Shown: positions 49,936 to 61,962, counted from the stretch's first letter. The stretch is 64,000 bases of DNA from Cinclus cinclus (GCF_963662255.1 NC_085072.1:5481001-5545000), one strand, 5' to 3'. A program made the numbers and translations. The notes: generated from the sequence alone by a model not told the origin.

Positions 49936-50981
49936 AGGGGGGAAGTTTAGTTTGTCCTTGGAGAAACAGGGAGGGTGAAGGGTTCTTGAGCACCGGGTGA
50001 GTGGTGTGGGGAGCCCCAGATTTATCAGGAGTCAGAGAGTTTCACTGACATCCTCTCAATCACTTTAATCTTAATTACTTCTTGTGGGTCCGAATTCCCA
50101 TGTCCTCTCCTGGGGGTACCGTGTGGGTTACTGGGTGGGCTGGGGGCTGCCCTGATCTCTGCAGTGGCTCTGGCTCTGCACATGAAGCCACAATCCTGGA
50201 GCGACACCGGGACCCCAAACCTGCCACCGGCTGCCTCCAGTGCTGCTGTTGCAGAAATCGGGATCAATGCAGGATCTGTCTGACCCGATTAGAGTCTTCC
50301 TATTGCTTTCCATTTATACCTTCTCTCCGTTTTTGGCTCCGGCCGCCGACCTCCTCCAGGGTTTGCTGCCAGTGCAGATTTTGAGGGGGGACAAAGTCAT
50401 TTGTTCATCCCTAGGAGCAGACTGAGGTCACAGCTCCGAGCTCCGGATGATGGATTGGGGGTGGGGGAGCAGGTGGAAGGGGGCGGCTCTGCCTCGATCC
50501 CGGCACTTTGGGACAGGCTGGGAAAGTTTCCCATCGATTTGGGATCGGATTCTTTATCGTGTTTCAGGGCAGTAAGCAGGAGGGTGGCAGCGCGGGGGTG
50601 GCTGCCGGCCCCGGCCCCAGCCGGGCGCCCGGATGGAGCCGGGATGCTCCAGAGGGAGGAGGTCACTCCACACCGCGTTTTTGACACCTCTGCTGGTTCA
50701 GGCTGATCAAAGCACTTTCCAAGCGCTTTGTGTCCGTGTGTCCGTTCATCAGCCACTTCCCAGAGTGTGTCCAACACTTTACAGCAGCAACTGCTCGGTG
50801 AATCCCAGCGGGGACCAGCCCCCAGCCCCAGAGAGCCCACTCAGCATCCCCAAAGAGCCACCGCAGCACCTCACAGTCAAAAATCCATTTAAATCTTTTC
50901 CTGAATCAGGCTAAACCCCAGCTCGGAGTGCAGGGAAGATGAGGAGGGCTCAGCTGCAGCCAAGTCTGGCCCGGTCCCAGA

Positions 50982-50982
<1 letters not shown>

Positions 50983-51018
<36 letters not shown>
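50983..51018. repeat. CCCTGT hexanucleotide repeat
   Basis: About six perfect units of ctgtcc in tandem. Confidence 0.85.
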
Positions 51019-51585
51019 ATGGTTGAGCAGCCAGCACCACGGCAGGGCTGATTTCATCCCATCTGGCTTTTCCTGCTACCTGTGCTGGGCATGGGCAGCT
51101 TTCGTGGCACACCCGGAGCGGGACCTCGCCGGCTCCCTCCGAGCAGGAACTCGCCCTCGCTGGTTATTAAATTACATCCTGACCCGGTTAATCCATAGCT
51201 GATTAATTTTGGACTCCATGGCTGGGTATAAGAAAGGGTTCATCTGTCTCATGGAGTGTACTGTATGTACTGAGCTCTCTGATAATCAGATTTTTTTTTT
51301 TCGTATAAAAAAATACAGGTGGAAAAATCAGAAGGAGGTATGAAAAGTGGGGAGGGCTGTAGGGATACAAGTCCCTGCCTGCCATGGGGTCAGCAGTGAT
51401 GGACACTCCATCCCAGCACTGGCAATCCAGTGCATCCCTCATGTTTATGTTTTCCTGGCGAGCTCCTGCTTGGCTTTATGGTACACCCATAGCCCTGGGG
51501 AAACTGAGGCACGGAGAGAAAAGTAGCCCACAGGAGTTGGCCTACAGGAGTTGCTCAGGCTCATAATTTGTTTCCTGGTGCAATT

Positions 51586-51825
51586 TCATGGACTCCCAGC
51601 ATGGTTTGGGTTGGAAAAGACCTTAAAACCCATCCTGTTCCACCCCTGCCATGTTCCACACCTTTCACTGTCCCAGGTTGCTCCAAGCCCCGTCCAGCCT
51701 GGCCTTGGACACTTCCAGGGATGGAGCAGCTGCTCAGGGCACCGTGTGCCGGGGCCTCCCCACCCTCACAGGGAGGATTTTTTCCCAAATACCTCATCTA
51801 ACTTACTCTCTTTCAGCTAAAAGAC
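51586..51825 (-). mobile_element. CR1 LINE, 3'-end fragment
   Basis: Antisense CR1: 'tcatggactcccagcatggt', 'ttgggttggaaaagacctta', 'ccaggttgctccaagccccg', 'tccagcctggccttggacac', 'cccaccctcacagggaggat', ending near 'tctctttcagctaaaag'. Confidence 0.9.
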
Positions 51826-52379
51826 AACTTGTGGGTTTAAATGCTGAGGTTCATCCTGCCCCGCTCCCCCCCACACCCCACTCTTGCCACAGACAAACTT
51901 TAACCTGTGCTTCTAAAAGCAAAGAGGTTTCAGGTTTGGTTGCTCCTAAGCCTCCTGGGGCTGGAGAAACCCTGGGGTTTCACACCATTAATTCAGTATA
52001 TTTTGGCCCCTTCTCCACTTCTCCACTATACCCACAGTCAGGACTCAAATTCAGAGGCAGCTTTTGCCAGACCCCATCATCCCCTAGAAGATCTGAATTA
52101 TTCTTTCCTGTATTTCCATCATTCATAAACTACCAACATCTCCCCTCCTGCTTATTCCCTCACAGCTGCCCGCATTTCCTTGGCATTTAAGGAGTTCAAC
52201 TTGCAAACACCTCTCCTGAGGAGGAGGATGAGCCACAAATTTTCGCAGGGTGTCCCCATGCAGCAAACCCAGAAGCTCCTTGTTTTCCTTCCAGAGATGA
52301 TTTCTGCCCCCTCCATCAGTGCCAGAAGCCCAGGGCACCTCACTAAACCTCCAAGGATGCTCCGTGCCGGAATCAGGGC

Positions 52380-52660
52380 TCGAATATTAATAACCCCAGC
52401 ACTAATTGAGGGCGTTGAAGGGTCTGGGTTGTGATTTTACATATTGCACCCCCCAAAATCCAGCCCTCCTGATGCTGGGGGATTGTTGCTAATTGAGGGG
52501 CACTTCAATTAGCTGGGATGAGAAATAAGAAAAATTCCCTTGGTGGGGACGCTGTGGAGACACCTGAGCTCCATCCCAGAGCCGCGGGGCTGGAATTACC
52601 GAACCCCAGGTAATTAGTGCTGCAAAGAGAGGACAATTAGCAGAGGCTCATTAGTGCCCT
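52380..52660. promoter_or_regulatory. Homeodomain-site cluster, candidate enhancer
   Basis: Five six-base homeodomain cores of the type TAATTG/CAATTA/TAATTA lie within 237 bases: 52403-52408, 52490-52495, 52506-52511, 52611-52616 and 52634-52639. A further CATTAG follows at 52649 and ATTAATAA precedes at about 52386. It is not a repeat and lies about 6 kb upstream of KCNA10. It may be an enhancer for that gene. No direct proof. Confidence 0.35.
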
Positions 52661-53679
52661 GAGGTGCTCCGTGGCCCCGAGCCGGTTCGCGCAGATTTCA
52701 CAGGGGTCTCTGTGGGCCACCGTTTTGCTTGGGAATTCAGGAAAAGCAAATAAAACGTCACTGCCTCATTCCACTGCGGGACAGGACCGCGGGACCCCTC
52801 CTTGTTCCCCCACTGCTCCAGCTCATCCCATGTCAGGTCAAAGGGAAAGGGCTTGAGCTGCTCTCTCTCCTGCGCTATTTCCCATAGGGAAAATTAAGCT
52901 TCCTGTCCAAATAATAATTCAGGGACCTGATGCCAAAAATTCCTCCTCTGCCAGCTAATCCCTCTCTATTTTGGGACAGGCTCGGGGGTGTTTTTTCTCC
53001 ACTTTCGTGTCAGAGCTGTGCATGCTGAGTTGCCGAGCAGTGATCCCGTACCAGGACTCGCTGGATTCTGGTCCATCCCGGATGCAGGATACCTTCAGGG
53101 GCCAAATTTGTCTGCGGGATAAATCCCAGCAAAGCCGGTGATTCCACAAGAGGGGGATTAGAGGGAAAGAAGTGCCGGAGGAATGCCTGGGGCAGCCTGG
53201 TTGGAGGGGGGATTGAAATCCTTCGAGCCAAGAGGGTGTTTAAAGTCACCTTGGCGGGACACAAAGACAGAAGTTTCCTGGGGGTGTCTGGGGTGCAGCC
53301 GAACTCCCCAGCGATGAGGGAGTTGTGTAACCGCCCCGTTTCTGGAGGCAGCAATGTCATTCTGGGCATCTCCCCCCGATACCCGTCTCCCCTGGACCAC
53401 AACACTGCTTTCACTCCAGGGATATCCCCATTATCAGTGGGTTTTGGTTAAAGCTCCTCAGCCTCAGAACAACCCAGATCTCCTTCTCCTCTGGACGCTT
53501 TTCGTGCTCCAGATTTCCCTGAGCCACAGCTGCTCTTTGCCCAGGTGGAGGAACTGACTTGTTCCAAGTAGATTTTGCGGGGAAAATCACCAAAAGAGGT
53601 CGGATTTTGCCTACAGCGCCCATCACCCTGTGGTCAAAACCCTTCCAAAACTGGGTTTGGAGGGGACGTGGACACAAGC

Positions 53680-53960
53680 TGAAGTGCCAAGAATATCAAT
53701 TGAATTAGATTTTGTTAGCAGATGCCCTCGCTGGGATGAGGGTAAATTTAAGGGCTGTCGTCTACGGAGGTAGAGAAATGGTGTATAAAATGATAACGCC
53801 GCCCTAAAGGAGCTGATCAAAGGTCTGGGCAATATCCTGTCCCCTTTCCATCACAGAAGGCTGGAGATGTCTGTAAGATGCTCCAAGGCGGCTCCAAGCC
53901 GGGCTCTCCTCCGGGACAGGGAGGTTTAATGTTCTCATTAACGCCATGAGAGGAGAAATA
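53680..53960. promoter_or_regulatory. Candidate enhancer with TCF/LEF-type site
   Basis: A unique-looking block holds 'caattgaattagattttg' (about 53697-53714), a GATA-type 'tgataacg' (53791-53798), a consensus TCF/LEF core ATCAAAGG (53816-53823) and 'gttctcattaacgcc'. No reading frame of note and no repeat match. Function is inferred from motifs only. Confidence 0.28.
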
Positions 53961-54370
53961 GCTCAGAGGACAGAAAAAGGCGCTGGAGGGGGGCGGGTGG
54001 AAATCGAGGTGACCGGGTCCCTCAAGAGCAAAGGAACGTCACCGAGGAGGAATTCAGGAATTCAGGCTGAAGCCTGCGGGTAGAAATGTGCCAGCCACTC
54101 CTCTGCCTTCCCCCACTGCCTGGGAGGGCGAGGAGGGGACGGAGGAGGAAGAGGAGGGTGGGAAGGTAACCTGGGTGAAGGGAGAGGTGGGATCCAGCCC
54201 TGGGTGAGGCCAACAGGGACGAAATCGCCCTGGAGCACCCAAGGCGAGATGACCGTGAGCAGTAGCAGGCTCCGGAATGGAAAGGAATTAAAAATAAGGA
54301 AAGAAAACAAAAATCCTAGTTACTTTAATGACTCGTGCCAACCTGCCTGGTCCTGTCCACCCAGGGTGCT

Positions 54371-54397
54371 TATCTATTTATTTATTTATTAATTAAT
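54371..54397. repeat. TTTA/TTAA simple repeat
   Basis: A short run of ttta units passes into ttaattaatt. Confidence 0.75.
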
Positions 54398-54779
54398 TGC
54401 TGGAGGTGACAATCCCAGGTGACAAGCGGCCCTGGGGGTCGGAGCCATCATCCAGCTGCACCCAGGCGTGAGGAAGGGCCGCGTCCCTCCTCTGCCTCGT
54501 CCCCCACCGATGCCCTTTGCTGGGCTGTGCCAGCCGTACCCGCTGCTGCAACTGGTCCCAGTCACCCCGGGGCGGGGACGGAGATGTCCCACGTGGTGGT
54601 GGCACTGTGGCCGTCCCCTCCTGGAAAGGCGCCCGCTGTCCCCACGGCCACAGGCGAGAGGTAGGTGGGCAGCGGGGGATGCTCCAACCCTTGGGCTTTC
54701 CCCTCCCCTCCTCTTTTTAAAGCCATTATTTTAACTTAGTACTAAGAAGAGCCCTTTTGCCGGCTGCAAATCTCTCTCT

Positions 54780-55180
54780 CCCGGTGCCTGCGGTGTGCGG
54801 GTCCCTGTCCCCCCTCTCTGCCTCCCTCCCGGGGGACCAGCTCAGACCTCGCCACGTCACGGACAAGACTCGTCCGCGCCGGACCATCCGGAGCATTATT
54901 GGGGATTAAAGGTGGCATCCGCCAGAAGGGCACGTCCTTTCCCGTCTCGCCCGCCGGCGGATGGGGGCAGGAGGTGGCCGGGTCCCCCCTCCCCGGCCGT
55001 GGGGAGAGGAGAGGGTGTCCCCAGCAGCCAGCAGCCCCTTCCCCATGGAGCCCCGGCTGATTTCAGGGCTCCCGGGGGATGGCGGGGCCGAGGCCCCGCT
55101 CGGTGCCGGGTCCCGAAGCCGCGCCTGCCAAAGCCCGGCCCCGGTGAGCGGGGCTGCCAATCCCCCGGTGAACCCAAGAG
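54780..55180 (+). promoter_or_regulatory. CpG-rich candidate promoter of KCNA10
   Basis: CpG dinucleotides are dense (for example 54865-54890, 54945-54960, 55075-55145). A plausible donor (CCG then GTGAGC) ends at 55143. It lies 3.3 kb upstream of the KCNA10 coding exon on the same strand and could be a noncoding first exon. No TATA box or start point can be assigned. Confidence 0.35.
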
Positions 55181-55306
55181 ACAGGAGCCTTTGCAATGAC
55201 ATTGTCTGCGTTATCCCAAAGGCGCCTTTCAAGGGTACGGCTGGGCTTTTTTCTCATCTCCGCTCCCCTACACATCCCTAGCTGTGTTTAATAACTCTCT
55301 TCCCAG

Positions 55307-55342
55307 ATGCAGACAGCGCTGGCGCTTCCATGCCCTGCCCAG
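55307..55342 (+). other. Candidate 36-base KCNA10 mini-exon
   Basis: A textbook acceptor ('aactctcttcccag', ending 55306) and a consensus donor (CAG then GTAAGT, at 55342/55343) bracket exactly 36 bases that begin with ATG and contain no stop. If spliced to the acceptor at 58384, the ATG opens a 37-codon upstream frame that ends in TGA at 58460-58462, overlapping the KCNA10 start. Splicing is unproven. Confidence 0.35.
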
Positions 55343-58300
55343 GTAAGTCCTTAGGAGCTGGCGAGGGTGGGCAGAGGGAAGAATCTCCTCCTTTCTCACC
55401 CCATTCAGGGGTGATGGGGAGGTGAGAGGAGAGGAGAGAAGAGGCTCAACATCTCCAGTAATCTGGAAAAACCTTGGGAATGGACATTGCTCGCCGCAAG
55501 AGTGTGAGGGCGGTCGAAGGAGGGGGAGGAGGAGGGGATTGCAGGCGGGAAGGTTTCACTGGATGCAGAGAGCCTGGTGCAAACCACAGCCCCGAGTTAC
55601 TGGGATGCGATGGGCAAAACACAAACTCTCCCTCAAAATGACCTTTCTCTTTCACCGTCGCTCTCCCTCGCGTGTTTTTTTTGTTATTATTATGATTTTC
55701 CACAGGCAGGGATTTCCGCTGAAGGATATTAGTTAATCAGATTCTGAGAAGCAGATGTTGGGTGATTTAGGAGGAAAAAATGAGGCAACTTTCTAGTTCA
55801 AGCCTCGTCTGGAGCCCAGAGCGTGGTGCAAAGCATAGGGAGGATGTTTTGTGGCTTTGGGATGCACCGTTAATTTTGGTTTTAATTAAAAATGAGACAG
55901 ATAAAGTGGTTTGGGGACAGGTGGGGCACCTCCCTGCACTGATGGGGACAGACAGACATGAGCATGCTCCGGGGCTTTAAGGTAAGGAAAGGAACCTCAG
56001 AGCCCTGCATCCCATGGGAAGCTCTTCCAAAGGTTTGAAATGGAGCTAAAAAGCTCTGGGAATTTCATGGTCAGCTTTAGCTGCTCAACTTTGTTCCACT
56101 GCCAAGAGAAGTTCCAGTACGTGTGGACCCCTCTGGGTCCTCCCTGTGGCTGGAGGTGTAGTGGGTCAGGTCAGTTCATCCTAACACTGAACTCTGATTC
56201 AAACTTTATTTTATTCTGATTTTAAAATCAGCTTGGGATTTATATTAAGAAAAAAAAAAACCAAGAATGCAAGAAGGGAATTATGTGTGCTGCTTTTCTT
56301 CTTTCCTTCAGTACTTATTTTTCCCTTGAAGGTGCTTTATCTGGGCCAGGTTTGTTGAAGTATTCCTTCGTAGGCCTCCTGATGCCCCTGAAACCAGGGT
56401 TATCCTCAGCTTTGGGTTGCTGCTCTGATGCCACAAATCATCCTGCCAGCACCAGCTTCTCACAAAGCCACCAAATATCCAGCCTGGGATGAATCCCCAT
56501 GGAGAGCAGCTGCACCTTGGGCATGTCCAAGCTGGACACAGCTGGGGCTGGAGGACTCAGGTTTGGAGTCCTTGAGGCTCCTCAGCTTTGCCTGAGGTCA
56601 CTTTGGGGACACAACCATGCTGCTGCTGCAGGCATCACTGCTGTCCCTTACCCCAACCACTCCTCTCTACATGTCCCTGAGAAGGAAATTCAGCACAAAA
56701 CTAGCCTGAAACCGCTCAGTAGGGATGGATTTCTAAGAACAGCCAAGCTTTGTGGGTTTAGTTCAAGCAAAGAAACCTGGTCTGTAATTAGCTCATGATA
56801 AATTCTGGGGTTTGTCCCCAAATCCAGAATCTCTTCTACTGAGGAGAGAGCGAGGTCGAGCCTTGTGTGGGACATGGATGCTGGGTCCTGGATGAACTTC
56901 TGCTGTCGGGGCTGTAAAGCTGAGAGGAGGAGAGGGAGAATTTGTAGCAAGTCAGGATCTTAATATCCATTTCTGCAAACAGCTGGGGGATTTTGGCACG
57001 TCCTACTCCCCTTCCCAGCTGTGTGTCAGCAAGGACAGATCCTCTGCTTCCAGGGAGGCAAAACCTTCAGTGCCCCAAATTCTTCCAGTGAAACAGGGAG
57101 GAACTGGGAGCAGCTCAGGCCCCGTGGGGGGACAGGTCCCTGCCCAGCATTGGGAAGCAAACCCTGCACTGGGGACCATCCTCATCACAGGACCAGCCCC
57201 AGCACCTCTGCTGCTGCTCCATGGCCTAAATTGTGTTGCTATTCCTGGCAGTTGAGGGCATTTGGGTTTTTTGTTTCCCTCTCACTGGAGCTGGCTGGGT
57301 AAGAAAGCCAGAGTGCCCTTGGTGAGCAGCAGTCATGCAGAGCAGCTCCACGTGTCCTCCTATGGTGTCTCATGTCTGGGAAATACATTTGGAGGGGAAA
57401 TAAATCAGGACACTGAATTTACTTGGAAAGTTCATTTTGGGGAAAATCTCCACAGAGCCGTTCTCTGTTGACATCTGATTTCTCTCTGTGCTTCTCCCTG
57501 AGGCAGGACAGGTAATTTCCCAGCTCCATAACCTGGCCTGGTCCCTGGGCTCATCTTTGAGTTCAGAATGTGTGTGGTGTGATATTTGGGAATATCTGGG
57601 GACATGGTGACTGTTCCTGAGCACCTCACACAGCTGGGTTGGGAAATCATCCACCTCATGGCCTGAAAGGTGCTCTCCAAGTGATCCAAAGGCTCAGTCC
57701 TGAGCTTCTTCCTGGGGCTGGGAATATCAGGTCTGTTATGGAGGAGGACGAGGAGAGTTCTGGAGGATGTCACCCCATCCTCTGCCTGACCCAAGGCAAG
57801 GGTCCTGTTCCTACCTCTCTTCCCAGACCAAAGGGGCTCTCCAAGGCTGGTGGACATTTCTCCTCCTGGCCTGCTTCTTCCTGGGCTGCACTCCCCAAAT
57901 TCCAATTCCGTTCCTGCTTTGGGAATTGTTTCCAAACAGTGGTTGATCCATCTGGGAGGTGCCCAGGACCTCCTGGGGTTCGACCCAATGCCTCTCCCAC
58001 CTGTATCAAGGGCTGCTCTTAACTTGGGACAGCTGTGTTTAAAACCTCCAAATCCTGCTTTGAATTTTGGATCCACGCCTGGAAAGGGATGAAACAACCC
58101 CTTGCTCTGGAATCACTGGGGAGAGGCTGGGTGGGACACCTGGATTCACCCCCATCCTCTGCTGCTGCCTGACCTTTCATCCTTGGGGTCTGTTTGGGGA
58201 GGTTTAACAATGGCAAAGCCATTTAAAGGGTGTGCAGGATCCAAAGATGGACGATTTGCTGGGAGTCATTTTGCTACTCAGTGGCATTAATGCTTCCTCT

Positions 58301-58384
58301 AAAACACAAAGCAGGACGGTGTGAGCTCAGGTCTGTTTTGCTCTGCGTAGGCACAGTTCAGCTCTGTGTCCCTGTCCCTTGCAG
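55343..58384. other. Probable KCNA10 5' intron or flank
   Basis: No gene, CR1 or large repeat is recognised. It ends in 'cctgtcccttgcag' (58371-58384), a good 3' splice site 74 bases before the first KCNA10 ATG. An A run lies at 56251-56261. Open frames up to 221 aa (57432-58097, - strand) are not recognisable. Confidence 0.4.
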
Positions 58385-58458
58385 ATCCTCCTAGCGTGGG
58401 AAAGGCGCGGGCAGCCGGCGTTGGCCGCGGGGATTTCTGCTGCTGAGCTGATTAGCGT

Positions 58459-60009
58459 ATGATGGACGTGGCCAGTTGGAAGGAGATGGAGGTGGCACTA
58501 GTCAGTTTTGACAACACTGACCAGATCGTGGAGGATCCCTGCTATTCCAACGACCTCAGCCCCGCTGGGCAGTCACGGAAAGGCCACCCCAGCTGCACCA
58601 ACCTCCTGTCCAACCTGCGGATCCTCATCAACAGCGAGAACGCCAACAATGAGACCATCTTCTCCAGGTTCTCCGCCGAGTTCAGCGACCACCTGGTGGG
58701 GGAGAGGGTGGGCATGGATGAGGGGGACCAACGAGTCATCATCAACATTGCTGGGCTGAGGTTTGAGACCCGGCTCAAGACCCTTGACCAATTCCCCGAG
58801 ACCTTGCTTGGGGACCCCGAAAAGAGGATGCGTTACTTCGACTCCATGAGGAATGAATATTTCTTTGACAGGAACAGGCCCAGTTTTGATGGGATCCTGT
58901 ACTATTACCAGTCTGGGGGGAAAATACGGCGCCCGGCCAACGTCCCCATCGACGTCTTTGCTGATGAAATCACCTTCTATGAGCTGGGTGATGAAGCCAT
59001 GGACCAGTTCCGGGAGGATGAAGGGTTCATCAAGGATCCTGAGACCCTCTTACCAACCAATGACTTTCACAGGCAGTTCTGGCTGCTCTTTGAGTACCCT
59101 GAAAGCTCCAGTGCAGCCAGAGGTGTAGCTTTGGTCTCCGTCCTGGTCATTGTCATCTCCATCATCATCTTCTGCATGGAGACCCTGCCGGAGTTCCGGG
59201 AGGAGAGAGAGTTTAGGTCCACCCAGGAGCTTTCTAAGAATGTGACAGACACCTTGCTGGCCCACAGCACCTTCACGGACCCTTTCTTCGTCATAGAGAC
59301 CGCCTGCATCGTCTGGTTCTCCTTTGAGCTCTTTGTCCGGTTCATCGTGTGTCCCAGCAAGACTGAGTTCTTCAGGAACATCATGAACATCATCGACATC
59401 GTGTCCATCATCCCCTACTTTGTGACGCTCACCACCGAGCTGATCCAGCAGAGCGAACTCAACGGGCAGCAGAACATGTCCTTGGCCATTCTGCGCATCA
59501 TCCGCCTCGTCAGGGTCTTCCGCATCTTCAAGCTCTCCCGGCACTCCAAGGGGCTGCAGATCCTGGGGCAGACCCTCAAGGCCAGCATGAGGGAGCTGGG
59601 CTTGCTCATCTTCTTCCTCTTCATCGGCGTCATCCTCTTCTCCAGCGCCGTTTACTTCGCGGAAGTCGATGAGCCGCAGTCCCATTTCTCCAGCATTCCC
59701 GACGGCTTCTGGTGGGCTGTGGTCACCATGACCACCGTGGGCTACGGGGACATGTGTCCCACCACCCTGGGCGGGAAGATCGTGGGGACTCTGTGCGCCA
59801 TCGCGGGGGTGCTGACCATCGCCCTCCCCGTGCCCGTCATCGTCTCCAACTTCAACTATTTCTACCACCGGGAGACGGAGAACGAGGAGAAGCAGATGCT
59901 GCCCGGGGAGGTGGAGCGGCTGCTGGCCAGCGTGGCCACGGGCAACGGCAGCATGGAGTCACTCAATAAGACCAATGGGGGTTACCCTCGAGACAAGGCC
60001 AAAAAATGA
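58459..60009 (+). CDS. KCNA10: Potassium voltage-gated channel subfamily A member 10 (Kv1.8)
   Basis: A Shaker-family alpha subunit, known from vestibular hair cells, kidney and other epithelia, where it forms low-voltage-activated K+ channels. The open frame gives 516 aa against about 511 in human. Diagnostic are the opening MDV.(.)WKEMEVALV, the long divergent N-terminus (1-90), and the C-terminal SLNKTNGG. T1 spans about 91-185. Six membrane segments follow, with an NVT glycosylation site at 261 in the S1-S2 loop. S4 (about 343-361) has the full arginine ladder, the filter TVGYGD is at 426-431 and the PVP gate at 457-459. There is no PDZ ligand: the tail ends KAKK. Two ATGs are adjacent. 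The first (58459) has C at -3. The second (58462) has A at -3 and G at +4 and matches the mammalian MDV start, so translation may begin there (515 aa). A - strand open frame (59050-59868, 272 aa) is its antisense shadow. Identification is firm. Confidence 0.98.
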   Translation: MMDVASWKEMEVALVSFDNTDQIVEDPCYSNDLSPAGQSRKGHPSCTNLLSNLRILINSENANNETIFSRFSAEFSDHLVGERVGMDEGDQRVIINIAGLRFETRLKTLDQFPETLLGDPEKRMRYFDSMRNEYFFDRNRPSFDGILYYYQSGGKIRRPANVPIDVFADEITFYELGDEAMDQFREDEGFIKDPETLLPTNDFHRQFWLLFEYPESSSAARGVALVSVLVIVISIIIFCMETLPEFREEREFRSTQELSKNVTDTLLAHSTFTDPFFVIETACIVWFSFELFVRFIVCPSKTEFFRNIMNIIDIVSIIPYFVTLTTELIQQSELNGQQNMSLAILRIIRLVRVFRIFKLSRHSKGLQILGQTLKASMRELGLLIFFLFIGVILFSSAVYFAEVDEPQSHFSSIPDGFWWAVVTMTTVGYGDMCPTTLGGKIVGTLCAIAGVLTIALPVPVIVSNFNYFYHRETENEEKQMLPGEVERLLASVATGNGSMESLNKTNGGYPRDKAKK

Positions 60010-60190
60010 TGGTTGAGGCGCTGAGGGACTGGGCACAGTCAGGTGGGATTGGCTGGAAAACGTATCCAACATCTGCATGCTCTGATTTTTTTTTTTTAAT
60101 AATGTACTGCTGCTTTTTTTTTTTTTCTTGACATTTTTCAATCTCTGATTTCCTGTGGCTGTTCAAATAAACACCATCTTTCTTATCTCT
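60010..60190 (+). terminator. KCNA10 3' UTR and poly(A) site
   Basis: After the TGA there is a short T-rich UTR with two T runs (60087-60096, 60114-60126), then AATAAA at 60166-60171. A GT-rich downstream element ('gtctggtgttttttatttga', from about 60207) follows. Cleavage is expected at about 60185-60195, giving a 3' UTR of only about 180 bases, in contrast to KCNA2. Confidence 0.7.
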
Positions 60191-61932
60191 CTGCCCTGCC
60201 CATCAGTCTGGTGTTTTTTATTTGATGTTCATCTGCTCGACATTTCTCTTCTCTGTCCCTGGTGACAGAGTGGAATTCCACCTATACAGAGATTTCCCCA
60301 TTAACTGGAGAGGAAAAAGGGCAAAATGACATGAAATGCTTGGCTCGGTGACACCCAGATGTCCAGGGATGAAGGTGGGTCCAGCTCCCTGCTTTGTTTA
60401 ACTCATTTTAAATAGTTCCTCCCTACCCACCACTTCAGATCTGGGGCTCTGACAAATTCCTACACCTGTGACAGCCGTGACTGAAAAATAAGCTGGCAAA
60501 AAGAAATGGGAAGGGATATTTTTAGCTGGATGAGTTCCCTTGTCTGCCTGACTAATTAATTGTGATGGCACAGCAGGGTGGGCAGTCGCGGACGGACCCA
60601 AGGCAGCAGGTGGGGGATTAGGGGATGCTGACCAGGCACTGTGGCACAGCCACACCAAAGGTCCAGGCTCAAAGCCCACTGGGGTTTCTGGAAAACTGAG
60701 CTCTGAGAGAGGGATTGGGATTCCTCCTGCTACAAACACTCATTATCTGGTCTGCAAAGAACCCTGGGGATGAGCCACTGTGACCTTGTAGCTTCTGGTA
60801 CTGCAAAGGGGGCACAGAGCAATGAAAGCCAACATTTCCTGGCAGCTCCACTCCCTGTTGTAACAAGGCACTTTTGTTTTCCTAAAAATGCAAATTTCCT
60901 GTGGCACTTTGCATTGGGAGCAGCCAGCAACAGCTCATTTTGCCATTCTCTCCAATGCCAGCAGGTTTTCTGACAAAAACATTTTGTTCCCACTTCACTG
61001 TTTCACTCCATCTTCTTTTTAATGTTTCTGCCTCCATTAAAATCCCAGCTTCTCTTGCAGTGTCTCATCTGCTCTGATGTCCCACCACACCTTCTGCATG
61101 GATGTCTCATCTCCTGACACATCCTCACAATCATTACACAGCGTGCCAGCATCCCTCGTTTGCAATCCCATTCAGAAAGCAGTGGTGGAACAGGGATTAG
61201 ATTTATTGCTCATTCTCTGTTGGAAAATGTGGGTTTGGGCTCGCTGGGATTTTCCCAGAAATCCCACAGCCCTGGTGGGAGGGGGTGGTTATTTTGGTTT
61301 TTTGGGCACTGCCTTTCTGCAATGAGGTGTTTTGTACCCCAGGAGACGGATCTGAGACATGACCAGAACAATTCCTTTTCCTTCTGGGACAAATCCCACT
61401 TATCACCTGCTGTCCCTGTTGTTTTTTCCTTATCCCTCCACCATCCTTTTCTCCTCCCTTGCAGCCCTCACACCATCATCTCAGACAGGACAAACTGTCA
61501 GAACTATTTAATCTCCTTCCCACTGTGTCCAAGGTCTGTCATCTGTGGGGACGCTTGGGAAATGCACAGCTGGGCACAGCTGGAGGAGGCACAGCTGGGA
61601 ACAGCTGGGAACAGCACTCAAACATTCCCAGCCCCTCTCTTCTCACCCCTCAATTCTCTCCAGCAGCTCTTTCACATCACTATTTTTGTTTCATAGCAGG
61701 TTCTTTCTCCTTTTCTTCTAGAAAACTTGAATTTTTCCATTTTTTTTGTATTTTTATTGCTCCCCTCCCCAGATTCTCTCCCAGCCTCTGTAATCAGAAG
61801 CACTTTCGGTGTTTTTTCCTTGGGAAATCACCATGAAAAACTCTGATGAGAAGGTTTGGGCTCAGAAATATTCAGCCTGATCAGCCATGAGCACATTTCC
61901 ACTCCTCCTGCAAACATGGACTGCAATTGTGC

Positions 61933-61962
61933 TGGGATGGGTGGGTGGATGGATGGATGGAC
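61933..61962. repeat. GGAT tetranucleotide repeat
   Basis: About six imperfect units of ggat/gggt. Confidence 0.75.

Larger units (their letters stand above)
40305..52379. other. KCNA2-KCNA10 intergenic region, middle part
   Basis: No gene with recognisable homology. It contains CR1 tails (43329-43484, 51586-51825), GC-rich patches (43.73-44.87 kb and 49.5-49.75 kb), a homopolymer junction near 49.9 kb, a CCCTGT repeat (50983-51018) and a candidate conserved element at 45190-45400. The longest open frame outside the channel genes, 462 codons on the + strand (48352-49740), lies here. It shows no domain, signal peptide or membrane segment pattern that I recognise. Confidence 0.55.
52661..54779. 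other. Upstream flank of KCNA10
   Basis: No gene is recognised. It contains a non-repetitive stretch at 53680-53960 with enhancer-like motifs, and a TTTA/TTAA simple repeat at 54371-54397. Open frames up to 134 aa are not recognisable. Confidence 0.5.

Noticed and set aside
59050..59868. 272-aa - strand open frame inside KCNA10
   Set aside because: Antisense shadow of the conserved channel exon. Its acidic, Asp/Glu/Gly-rich peptide follows from reversing the GAC/ATC-rich channel codons.
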